The position numbers were made by a program, and so were the translations under genes. This document shows positions 45,605 to 53,187 of a stretch of 64,000 nt of DNA, one piece after another. How positions within the stretch are numbered: position 1 is the stretch's first letter; the number at the start of each line of letters is the position of its first letter. The notes beneath the pieces are model-generated. The model saw only the letters and a program-made list of their open reading frames with translations. It ran no database searches and was not told the origin of the DNA. The DNA is from Stenotrophomonas pavanii (lineage in GTDB: Bacteria; Pseudomonadota; Gammaproteobacteria; Xanthomonadales; Xanthomonadaceae), in NCBI RefSeq assembly GCF_900101175.1, contig NZ_FNFQ01000011.1:62001-126000 (forward strand), given 5' to 3'.

Positions 45605-46300
45605 ATGAGCGAACGCTGGAAAAGGAATGTTCTGCGAGCGGTCATCGCCTTGGCCGTCATAGCTTGTGTGCTCGTGATCCTTCGGGTGTCCATTTTCCTC
45701 GTAGACACGTATTGGCCGAAAGAAAAGCCATTGAGCTTCGAGCAAGCTTTTCAGCTGGGTCAGTTCATCGTCGTTACGTTAGGCTTGACCTCCTTGCTCT
45801 TGATGTGGAAGCAGAGCAAAGACACTGCGCGATGGAACAAGCTTCACTCGTACCATCAGTTCTTCGCAGACTGTCCAAGCTCTGAGAGACGAGCCAATAT
45901 GTTTGCTGTGATGGAGAGAATTCAGGCATCGAGTCATTTGAGCGAAGGCACTGCAATTCTCGCCGAGCACGTGCAAGCCATTGTGCTGTCTCCCTCGGAC
46001 AGCCAAGTCATCGCCTTGTATCTGGACGATTTCGAGCAACTGTGCGGAGCCGTCAATTGCGGTGTGATTGATGCCGCCTATGTGAAGGCTTTGGAAAAGT
46101 CAAGAATTAACAGAATTTACACAGTTTTTAAGCCACTCTTGGCGCATCATCAGCAACGCAACAGTACTCTCTATCTTGAATTTGAGAGATTGGCCGATAA
46201 GTGGATTGAAGAAGATCGCGTAGAAGCCGAGCGTGAGGAGCAGCGTGCAAAAAGGGCCAAGCACGCTGGTGGTGTAAAGAATCTGGCCCCCCACACCTGA
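45605..46300 (+). CDS. Hypothetical protein with two N-terminal membrane helices
   Basis: 231 residues. Helices at about 10-33 (VLRAVIALAVIACVLVILRVSIFLV) and 47-66 (AFQLGQFIVVTLGLTSLLLMW), then a helical cytoplasmic domain (WKQSKDTARWNKLHSYHQFFADC...) and a charged tail (EEDRVEAEREEQRAKRAKHA). The 'two helices plus helical domain' layout recalls DUF4760-like proteins, but I do not recognise it firmly. Codon use is less GC-biased than neighbours, suggesting later arrival beside tRNA-Val. A terminator follows at 46384. Confidence 0.65.
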   Translation: MSERWKRNVLRAVIALAVIACVLVILRVSIFLVDTYWPKEKPLSFEQAFQLGQFIVVTLGLTSLLLMWKQSKDTARWNKLHSYHQFFADCPSSERRANMFAVMERIQASSHLSEGTAILAEHVQAIVLSPSDSQVIALYLDDFEQLCGAVNCGVIDAAYVKALEKSRINRIYTVFKPLLAHHQQRNSTLYLEFERLADKWIEEDRVEAEREEQRAKRAKHAGGVKNLAPHT

Positions 46301-46383
46301 TAAGCCCACTGGAGAATCCTATGAACCATGTCAAGAGCGAGCGCGCGAGCATCTAAAGACGCTGCTGCCCTAGTTGTGTAGAG

Positions 46384-46417
46384 AAGGCCCCGTCTATTGT
46401 TGACGGGGCCTTTTTAG
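46384..46417. terminator. Rho-independent terminator
   Basis: AAGGCCCCGTC (46384-46394), TATTGTT, GACGGGGCCTT (46402-46412), TTTTT. Perfect 11-bp stem, 84 bp after the hypothetical gene. Confidence 0.88.
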
Positions 46418-46699
46418 TTGTGAGGTGATCATCCTGCTGTGCGCCTCCAGTGGATTAGCTCGCCGAGCTTCATGTGGTCCAACCCCACCTGTTACACGTC
46501 CCAACAGACGCTGCGGTCGTTGTTGGGTTTCCGGTGCCTCAGCCCTCTGGGTGGGTGCCAGCTGTTGCCGACTACTCTCCTGCTTGGCATCCCGGTTACT
46601 ACACGCGCGGTGATGCCTTCGTCGCGTCCGTCGAATTGTCAAGGATCTCTTTCCTGCCGGTGCACGCGGGAAACGGCTGCTCAAGGATCAGCAAGCAAT
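46418..46699. other. Non-coding or decayed stretch
   Basis: No convincing gene. One plus-strand frame from about 46459 reads plausibly (HVVQPHLLHVPTDAAVVVGF...YSPAWHPGYYTRGDAFVASV) and could be a decayed fragment, but it has no proper start and runs into the next gene's antisense strand. Confidence 0.35.
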
Positions 46700-47311
46700 T
46701 CAAGGGTTGGATTGGGCGAGGAAGTCAGCATGGGCTTCCCTCTGGGCTTCGTTCTGTGCCTCGTACACAGCATGCTGCTCTCGCAGTTGGCTCTCCGCGC
46801 TCCATTTCCCGTAAGGCTTTGCGGGTATTTTCGTTTCCATTCTGAGCGCTCCGGCTATGTCAGCCGCCTTCACCCCGATCTCCGTGTACCTTTCCTGGCG
46901 CGCTGCCATGTAATCCGTTCCTTCGAAGTCCCCCATCTCTTGCACATGAGCGAGATACGTTTCGGCATCCCGAAGGAGCAGCTGTATCGAGTGAACTGAA
47001 TACATGAGCGTCGACGAGATTGATCGCCACTCCACTCCCAAATCGTCAATCTGAAAGTGAGGAACTTCAGTCTGAGGATAGAAGTAGTCTTCGCCACTGG
47101 CATGCCTTCCCGCCGCCTGTCCCAATGCCGTTCCGTTGTCTCTCGACGCGGCGTAGCACTCAGAGATGAATCTCTCTAGACGGACAAGCACCAGCACGCC
47201 GAGGTGCGATGCGTCTTTCTTCCTGACGGCGGAAGATTTCCTTTGTTCAGAAAAGTAAGTGGTGATCCACACCACCAGGGCGCCTAGCACCGCAGCAAAT
47301 ATTTCGGACAT
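46700..47311 (-). CDS. Hypothetical membrane-anchored protein
   Basis: 203 residues from ATG 47311 (MSEIFAAVLGALVVWITTYFSEQRK), with an AAGGGA ribosome site; ATG 47326 is an alternative. One N-terminal helix (4-20), then a soluble helical domain (DASHLGVLVLVRLERFISECYAASRDN...) ending in a Gln/Glu/Ala-rich helix. No known domain recognised. Architecture resembles the next minus-strand gene upstream (47442-48059): short anchor and a helical cytoplasmic part. Confidence 0.65.
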   Translation of the reverse strand: MSEIFAAVLGALVVWITTYFSEQRKSSAVRKKDASHLGVLVLVRLERFISECYAASRDNGTALGQAAGRHASGEDYFYPQTEVPHFQIDDLGVEWRSISSTLMYSVHSIQLLLRDAETYLAHVQEMGDFEGTDYMAARQERYTEIGVKAADIAGALRMETKIPAKPYGKWSAESQLREQHAVYEAQNEAQREAHADFLAQSNP

Positions 47312-47441
47312 GCGTTTTCCCTTCATAGTCCTGTGGGGAAGAGCATGAGGCCTAGGCGCTCAACCAGCAACAAGACTCAGGTCCAGCTGGCCAGACTCGG
47401 CGAGATTCAGGGGCTACGGAGGTAGCGGTATGAGCCGAATC

Positions 47442-48059
47442 TCAGAAGTCGGTCTCGGCCAAGCCGCCTTTTCCTTCAGTCGCCCAGTGATGCGTCAGAT
47501 TACGGGCTACTCGAAGCACCGCAAGGAAAGTGCGGAATGCACTCACGATGGAAACTAGGTCTCTGCCTATCTGAGGTGCTTCTTCGCCATCAAAGCGGCT
47601 CTCCTCAAGTAACGTTCGATTGACGTACCAGCTGCTAAGGGCGGACAGTAAATCAGCCGCTCCCTCTGTGCCGAACGCATCTAGGTCGTCAGCGAAGCGC
47701 GTGAGCATTGGGAGGGGATCTACTGGCATTTGCTTGGCGGCCCAGGTTCGCGCTTGCACCGGATCTGCTTGCGACACAGGAGCAGCAAGCCCATCAGCAA
47801 TACGTCGGATCTCCCCGCCGAGAATATAGAGCTCGTGGTCGAGTACGATGGCTCGTGCTAACGCCCTGTCGCGTTCGGCTTTGGTTCGAACGTGGCGGTC
47901 TTCCTGGCGCATACGGCGTGCTTCCTCCACTGCCGTGCTGCTTGTACGCATAGCGACAACCACCGCCCAAAGTGTAGCGCCCGCAGCAATTGCCGCGACC
48001 ACTACGGCAGCCCAGTCCGCAACGTTACCCCAATCAATTGAAAGCGGACACATCGCCAT
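47442..48059 (-). CDS. Hypothetical membrane-anchored protein
   Basis: 205 residues. One helix at about 16-36 (WAAVVVAAIAAGATLWAVVVAM) followed by a charged coiled-coil-like segment (STAVEEARRMRQEDRHVRTKAERDRALARAIVLDHEL) and a helical domain. No family recognised. ATG 48059 or 48053. 131 bp separate it from the gene at 46700-47311 downstream, so they may be co-transcribed. Confidence 0.65.
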   Translation of the reverse strand: MAMCPLSIDWGNVADWAAVVVAAIAAGATLWAVVVAMRTSSTAVEEARRMRQEDRHVRTKAERDRALARAIVLDHELYILGGEIRRIADGLAAPVSQADPVQARTWAAKQMPVDPLPMLTRFADDLDAFGTEGAADLLSALSSWYVNRTLLEESRFDGEEAPQIGRDLVSIVSAFRTFLAVLRVARNLTHHWATEGKGGLAETDF

Positions 48060-48130
48060 CGCGCCTTCCCCTTGTCCATGTTGGAGTCGATTCTGCCATG
48101 GGGAGCCGCCGCGTGCCCTCAGTGGAAGGG

Positions 48131-48430
48131 CTATTCGTCCGCGTCCTCCTCCGTAGGTGGATGGCAGACCTTGGATTCATCGGTTGGCGTCGCCCCAGCT
48201 TGGAGAGCATCGCGCTAAGGGCATGCGTGGACGATACGCTGAGGTCTTTGCCCGTCTCCATGCGCGCGGCCAGGATGCAGACCTGGCGTAGCAGCAGGCG
48301 GTGCGGGGCGTTGAGCCAGGGCATGTTTGTGGCGCACTCTTTCCAGACCCTGGCCCGGGCGGCGGTCATTCCTTTGTAGGGCGTGCCGATAGAGTCGGGA
48401 TTGGCCGGCTCGGAACGGTTCTTGTACAGG
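48131..48430 (-). pseudogene. Phage terminase small subunit remnant (P27-like), frameshifted
   Basis: The minus strand encodes GTPYKGMTAARARVWKECATNMPWLNAPHRLLLRQVCILAARMETGKDLSV...LSKLG, the pattern of P27-type small terminases. At a run of four C (plus 48193-48196) the frame breaks; in the next frame the expected end ATPTDESKVCHPPTEEDADE and a TAG (48131-48133) follow. One lost base explains it. No large terminase or capsid gene is near, so this is a prophage scar. The left boundary in upstream codons is uncertain. Confidence 0.65.
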
Positions 48431-48703
48431 CCTGAAATTTGAATTCTGTGGAAGCGCGAAGAAGAGGGGGGCGTGTCGAGGGGGACGTTCTCCAACTTTC
48501 GACCTCCACCCTCCCGTCGCGTGGTCACGACGCTGAGGACGCTGCCCGCGCTGGCGCCGCCCACGCTGCCGGTATTGCCAGGGCCACCGCCGGCTTGCCC
48601 CGACCTTTACTCGGTGTCCGTTCCTTCAGCAGCTGGATCGACACGGACTCGTGCATGTAGATGGTGCACATCTGTAAGCCACCCTCGTAGGCATCACGCG
48701 GCC
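48431..48703. other. Degenerate region next to the terminase remnant
   Basis: Short Gly/Ser-rich frames only; no gene, RNA or repeat recognised. Probably part of the same decayed phage segment. Confidence 0.35.
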
Positions 48704-49267
48704 TCAGCCATGCTCCTCCAGCAGCTCGCGCGCCATCATCGCCGTGGCATCCAGCAGGTCGTGGCCGCTGCCGGCCTGCACCACCACCGCCAGCAGGCTA
48801 CGGCCCACCTCGGCATTGCCGCCGGTCAGCTCCATCTCGCCTTCAAAGCACAGATCGGCCAACCATTCGTGGGCCTGCTGCAGCCCGCGCTTGCGGACGC
48901 GGCGGAACTCCGCGAGCAGCTTCGCTTGGCCGGCCTCCGGCTCGCCCTCGGCCAGTAGGCCGATGGCACCGCCGTGCGCCGCGCGCCAGATCGCCGGTAG
49001 CGGGCGACCGTTCGCGTCCACCACTTCCGGCGAGAACTGCGCGCAGTACATTTCGTAGCGCTTGCCCGCTGTGCTGCAGGGCACGATGCCGGCCTCGGCC
49101 AGCAGGCGTTCGGCTTCATCCAGTGTGCTGAACTTCAGGCGCAGCAGTGCAGGGCGGCTCAGCTGTTGTGCCAGCGCGTGCTGGTTGGCGGCGAACCAGA
49201 CGTTCCAGCCCACGGTTGCGCGGCCTTCCAGTGCGGCCTTGAAGTACTCCAGGTGTTCGGCGTCCAT
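48704..49267 (-). CDS. Hypothetical cytoplasmic protein
   Basis: 187 residues, MDAEHLEYFKAALEGRATVGWNVWFAANQHALAQQLSRPALLRLKFSTLDEAERLLAEAGI... No signal, membrane helix or known motif. Codon use is host-like. The gene at 49320-49727 lies 52 bp upstream on the same strand, so they may form an operon. Function unknown. Confidence 0.7.
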   Translation of the reverse strand: MDAEHLEYFKAALEGRATVGWNVWFAANQHALAQQLSRPALLRLKFSTLDEAERLLAEAGIVPCSTAGKRYEMYCAQFSPEVVDANGRPLPAIWRAAHGGAIGLLAEGEPEAGQAKLLAEFRRVRKRGLQQAHEWLADLCFEGEMELTGGNAEVGRSLLAVVVQAGSGHDLLDATAMMARELLEEHG

Positions 49268-49319
49268 TGCGGTCTCCTGCGCTCCCTGCGCGATTGTAGC
49301 GGGAGCGTATCCGGGCCGG

Positions 49320-49727
49320 TCAGGCGTCGCCGCTGGAGAGGCAATGATGTGCCTCGCGCACCAGTTGTCGTGCGGCCACGATCAGTCCGTCGATATGGAA
49401 GGCGCCCAACTGTTCGTCCGGGCCGCCTTCGTTGCGCGCATGGTCGGCGGCCTGCAGCAGATCGAGCAACGCGCCGAGCCCAGATAGCGAGCGGCGCAAC
49501 GAAGCGTGATTGCTGGCGCCGAGGGTGAGGCTGATGCACGGCTGTCCGTCATCACCGTCGGCATGGTTGATCGCATTGAGACGGGCGAAGAACGTGGCCG
49601 ACTGCGCCGGAAGGTTCTGTTCGTTCAGGGCGCACTCGATCTCGCGTGCGAGGTCTTCCGGCACATCGGCCGCGACGTCGCCGATCAGGGTGTGCAGGCG
49701 GGGATGGACGGCGGTGCGGTTGGTCAT
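49320..49727 (-). CDS. Hypothetical protein
   Basis: 135 residues from ATG 49727 with a GAGGG ribosome site: MTNRTAVHPRLHTLIGDVAADVPEDLAREIECALNEQNLPAQSATFFARLNAINHADGDDGQPCISLTLGAS... Soluble, helical, no known motif. First of two unknown genes. Confidence 0.7.
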   Translation of the reverse strand: MTNRTAVHPRLHTLIGDVAADVPEDLAREIECALNEQNLPAQSATFFARLNAINHADGDDGQPCISLTLGASNHASLRRSLSGLGALLDLLQAADHARNEGGPDEQLGAFHIDGLIVAARQLVREAHHCLSSGDA

Positions 49728-50292
49728 GGCGAAACCCTCACTGGCGTAGGGCCACCTTCCGGAGTGAAGGTGGCGGACGGTGCGGGTTGGCGTGCCAAGG
49801 CAAACGAACTCCCATCGAGAAGAAGGCCTGGCGGATCTGTCGATCCCCACGCACCGGCCGCCATGGAGGCAATCGATACATTCTCTCTGCTGCGGCGCAA
49901 ACCGCAGCGATGGGTGTTCATTCGTTTATTCGAGACGCCAATCCCGGCCAAGGCGTCTTGCCTCGGCGCGGCGATCATCTGGCCGGGCAATCACATCGGT
50001 CTGTAAGGAAAGTTATCAACCGTCCCTAGGCAGGCCAGACATTTCCCGTTGTGTGCCGTCCGACACCTGCGAGTAGTGCGGCCCATCACTGATGGCGCAC
50101 ATCGCCGCCCCTGCCAACCGTGCACGAGATGACTCCAGAGCGACGCCGCCACGGCAATCGCGTCACCCCGCGCGGCTGAGGCGGGACCATGCCACGCATG
50201 GAGCCAGAGGGTTCCATCCCTGCGCTGTCCCGCCGCCCCGGGCAGGCGTAGTCTCAGCCCGTTGCCGTGCCCATCCACTCTGGAGTGCCACC
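49728..50292. other. 565-bp region without a recognised gene
   Basis: Divergent spacer between the hypothetical gene and the tautomerase-like gene. I see no RNA gene or SMAG repeat; GGCGGGAC (about 50182) and GTCCCGCC (about 50228) are complementary arms about 40 bp apart and might form a long-range hairpin. Confidence 0.35.
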
Positions 50293-50673
50293 ATGCCGCT
50301 CGCCCGCATCGATCTTCGCAAAGGTAAATCCGCCGACTACCTGCAACGCGTCGGCGAAACCATCTACCAGGCCATGCGCGCGGTGGGCGTGCCGGAAAAC
50401 GATCGCTTCCAGATCTTCCAGGAACACGCGCCCGGCACGCTGATCTACGACCCCGGTTACCTGGGCGTGGATCGCACCGACGACTTCATCTGTATCCAGA
50501 TCACCTGGAACGAAGGGCGCACGCTGGAGCAGAAGAAGGCGTTGTACCTGGGCATTGCCGATGGCCTGCATGCGGCGGTGGGCATCCGCCGCGAGGATGT
50601 GTTCATCAATCTGGTGGAAGTGAAGAAGGAGAACTGGTCGTTCGGGAACGGTCAGGCGCAGTACGTGAGTTGA
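50293..50673 (+). CDS. Tautomerase-family protein
   Basis: 126 residues starting with Pro after the initiator Met (MPLARIDLRKGKSADYLQRVGETIYQAMRAVGVPENDRFQIFQEH), as needed for the catalytic N-terminal proline of the 4-oxalocrotonate tautomerase superfamily. The length and the DDFICIQITWNEGRTLEQKKALYLGIADGL segment fit the larger Tautomerase_2-type group. Substrate unknown. Confidence 0.88.
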   Translation: MPLARIDLRKGKSADYLQRVGETIYQAMRAVGVPENDRFQIFQEHAPGTLIYDPGYLGVDRTDDFICIQITWNEGRTLEQKKALYLGIADGLHAAVGIRREDVFINLVEVKKENWSFGNGQAQYVS

Positions 50674-50707
50674 TGCGGGAACGGTGTCTGCGCCTGATGC
50701 GGCTGGG

Positions 50708-51805
50708 TCAGGCCATGCGCGGCGACGCCTGCTGTTGTGCCTGTTGCTCGTCCTGCGCCAGCCGGCTTGCGTCGCGGGATTGCTGCTGCACGTTGGCCTG
50801 CTGATACAGCGTATCCGCGTCGCCCTGCTGCGTATCGAGCAGGGACAGGCGCTGGCGATTGGCGGCAGGGTCCGGCGAGGCGGTGTCGCCGCTGCGATGC
50901 AGGAATACGTAGCCGGGTGCCTCGGCGGTGCTGTTTGAACTGAATGCCACCTGCAGCGTGTCCTTTTCGCTGAAGCCGGCCTGCACTGCCGCGTGGGTCA
51001 GATGGCCGGCCAGTCGTTCATGCTCCTGTCCGGGGGGCAGTCCCTGCTGTTCGCTGGCCTGGTCGAGTGCGGTACGCACTTTCTGGTCCAAGGCATGAAG
51101 GCTATGCCCCGGTGCGCGCGCGTCCGCGGCCAGGCGCTCGCCGATGCGACCATCGACATTATCGACTTCGCTGAGCAGGTGCTGCTTCAGGGTGCGCTCG
51201 GGCAGGGGATGAGTGATGGTGCGGTTGAGTTCGCTGTTGGGGAAAGGGGGCTCAATGCTGTCCACGCCATGGATGTTGCGCAGCGGACGATAGCCGTCCT
51301 TGCCCTGTGACTGGATGCCCAGCGGAATGCGGACATCGGGCAGCAACTGGCCGACGGGGCCGCCGATGCTGTTCACGTCCAGGCTGTGCTTGCGCTGGAT
51401 GCCGGCATGATTCAATGCGTCCCAGGTGAAGTCCACGCAGTTGTGACGCACGTCGGCATAGTGCTTGCTGAAGCCGTGCGCCACTGGATCGTCGCCGAAC
51501 GCTCTGAGCTTGTTGTACTGGGCTTCGGTGATTTCCAGAGAGCGCGTGTAATGCGGGTTCTTGTAGGTCTTTGCATCGCTGTCCACGATGTCGCCCGGTC
51601 CGTTCACGCTGCCGTGCTCGATCGGTGCAAAGCCGTAGCTCGCCGGATCTTTTCCCGGTGCTCGCAGGACGTAGAACATGTGCCCCGGCCCGGATGTCTG
51701 CGGGGAACCATCCGGATTACGCAGCGGCTGCTGCGTTACCGGGTCGAGAAGCGGTGTTCCCGGCGCCGCAATGACGATATCGACGATGTAGCGTGGCTTG
51801 TCCAT
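50708..51805 (-). CDS. Probable T4SS antibacterial effector with XVIPCD-like C-terminus
   Basis: 365 residues. The C-terminal ~130 (from APGHSLHALDQKVRTALDQASEQQGLPPGQEHERLAGHLTHAAVQAGFSEKDTLQVAF to the Gln-rich tail) matches the XVIPCD pattern used by xanthomonad T4SS substrates to bind VirD4. The N-terminal domain has a conserved-looking His (GHMFYVL, H42) before a Cys (RHNCVDFTWDAL, C123), the order of permuted NlpC/P60 or LRAT-like papain folds; this suggests a peptidase/amidase but is inference. No signal peptide. AGGAGG site upstream. Its start lies 40 bp after a lipoprotein gene that fits the immunity role. Confidence 0.85.
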   Translation of the reverse strand: MDKPRYIVDIVIAAPGTPLLDPVTQQPLRNPDGSPQTSGPGHMFYVLRAPGKDPASYGFAPIEHGSVNGPGDIVDSDAKTYKNPHYTRSLEITEAQYNKLRAFGDDPVAHGFSKHYADVRHNCVDFTWDALNHAGIQRKHSLDVNSIGGPVGQLLPDVRIPLGIQSQGKDGYRPLRNIHGVDSIEPPFPNSELNRTITHPLPERTLKQHLLSEVDNVDGRIGERLAADARAPGHSLHALDQKVRTALDQASEQQGLPPGQEHERLAGHLTHAAVQAGFSEKDTLQVAFSSNSTAEAPGYVFLHRSGDTASPDPAANRQRLSLLDTQQGDADTLYQQANVQQQSRDASRLAQDEQQAQQQASPRMA

Positions 51806-51845
51806 GTGCGTGTGATCCTCCTGGAAGGTGTACGAAGGCGCTGCG

Positions 51846-52421
51846 CTACTTGGCGAGCGGACGCGATTCGTGAATCAGTATCCTGGCGCTTGCGCCACGA
51901 AGCGGTGCGATGTCTTCAACCGTGCTGATCTGGACCCGATAGCGGCTATGCGCCTGCAACGGCAGCAACGCGACATGCAATCGGTATGCGCCATCGCTGC
52001 CCCGTTGGGTCTGGGCATAGTTCAGTCCCGCATCGCGGTGCCAGTCTGGCAGTGGCTGGCCAGATTGCGACTGTGCGATCTGGTAGGCGTCGGGGCTTGC
52101 CAGCGACTGCCACGTGCCGCCGGACCATTGCTGAAGTCCAACGCGTAAAGGAATGTGCAGGTCGCGCGGAGAAGCAGCATCTGGCGATGGGGAAACATGC
52201 TGTAGATCCAGCTCCACCGCATAGGTACGGTAGCTGGCAAAATTGCGCGCCGTGGTTTCGAACTCGAACTGCACCTGCTGGCCCGGCGTGTCCACGGCGA
52301 TGGGCTGTGAGAGTTCCAGCGGCTCTGGCGGTGGGGGCGGCCCCTTGTCGGCGCAGGCGGCGAGCAGCGCGGCCAGGCCGAGCAGGCTGATGCGCAGCCG
52401 TTGTGTGATGCGGGTGGTCAT
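51846..52421 (-). CDS. Probable immunity lipoprotein of the T4SS effector
   Basis: 191 residues from ATG 52421 (GAGGG site). Lipoprotein signal MTTRITQRLRISLLGLAALLAAC with Cys23; a Pro-rich linker; then a beta-rich domain (QPIAVDTPGQQVQFEFETTARNFASYRTYAVELDLQHV...). No Asp at +2 problem: next residue is Ala, consistent with outer membrane sorting. Periplasmic lipoproteins encoded just before XVIPCD effectors act as their immunity proteins; this one is transcribed first, 40 bp ahead of the effector. Confidence 0.78.
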   Translation of the reverse strand: MTTRITQRLRISLLGLAALLAACADKGPPPPPEPLELSQPIAVDTPGQQVQFEFETTARNFASYRTYAVELDLQHVSPSPDAASPRDLHIPLRVGLQQWSGGTWQSLASPDAYQIAQSQSGQPLPDWHRDAGLNYAQTQRGSDGAYRLHVALLPLQAHSRYRVQISTVEDIAPLRGASARILIHESRPLAK

Positions 52422-52611
52422 GCGGATCCCTCTGGCTCCTTGCCGTGGCCATCTGAACCCTAACGTTGGCGAGGCGGGGCCTGCAAGCGTAGGTACCGCG
52501 GTGCGGTGCATTCACATGTCGCCGCTGGAGGCGAGCCCCTGCGTCACCGTGTCGCAGGGGGCAAACCCTGAACGGGGTCCAAGGTTGGCCATGGCCCCGT
52601 AGAATGGCGGC

Positions 52612-53058
52612 GTGCGCCGTTCTGCTCTCCACCGCCGGTTCCAGGCCCTGGCATGGCTTGCCATGCTGCTGGTGCTGCTCGCCCCGCTGGTGAGCCGCTG
52701 GCTGGCGCACGGTCACGTGGCTGCCGCTGCGCCGGTGGCGGCCATGGACCATGCGATGCACGCAGAGCATGCACAGCACGCGATGGAAGGGCACCACGAC
52801 CATCACGCGATGGCGATGCCGCACGGCGGGGCCACGAAGAAGCCGCCCGCCGACCCACACGCCGATCATGAGATGGGCGTGGACTGCGATTACTGCCTGA
52901 TCGCTGCACGTCTGATCACCCTGCTGGTGGCGGCCGTGCTGCTGTTGGCGCCGATGGCACCGGTGTGCCGCGCACTGCGCGGCGCGGTGCGGGCGTTGCC
53001 GCAACGGATCAGCGGCACATTGGGCGCGCGTGGACCGCCGGCACTGATGGCTGCCTGA
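52612..53058 (+). CDS. DUF2946-like His/Met-rich membrane protein
   Basis: 148 residues from GTG 52612. N-terminal helix (LAWLAMLLVLLAPLVSRWL), a periplasmic His/Met-rich stretch (MDHAMHAEHAQHAMEGHHDHHAMAMPHGG), the motif CDYCLIAARL and a second helix (LLVAAVLLLAPMAP). The C-x-x-C and His/Met content fit DUF2946 proteins, usually beside TonB receptors for copper or iron. Probably binds a metal. TonB receptor follows by 129 bp. Confidence 0.8.
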   Translation: MRRSALHRRFQALAWLAMLLVLLAPLVSRWLAHGHVAAAAPVAAMDHAMHAEHAQHAMEGHHDHHAMAMPHGGATKKPPADPHADHEMGVDCDYCLIAARLITLLVAAVLLLAPMAPVCRALRGAVRALPQRISGTLGARGPPALMAA

Positions 53059-53187
53059 GCCGCACGCGCGCTGCATTGAACGTTCTTCCATGAGGTTGCC
53101 GGCTACGGCCGGTGCCCGCACGCGCGTGTCTGTCCCTTTCTGATTGCTGCCCTGCCATTGCGGGGTGGCCTTGCATGCCGTGAAAAA

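Noticed and set aside
46459..46845. Plus-strand frame with plausible-looking protein sequence (DAAVVVGFPVPQPSG...YYTRGDAFVASV).
   Set aside because: No proper start codon, overlaps the better-supported minus-strand gene, and no family recognised; may be a decayed fragment but not enough to call.
45381..48703. A second copy of the tRNA-Val 3' end marking an island.
   Set aside because: I searched by eye for the tRNA 3' end in both orientations and saw no duplicate, so no att boundaries are claimed.
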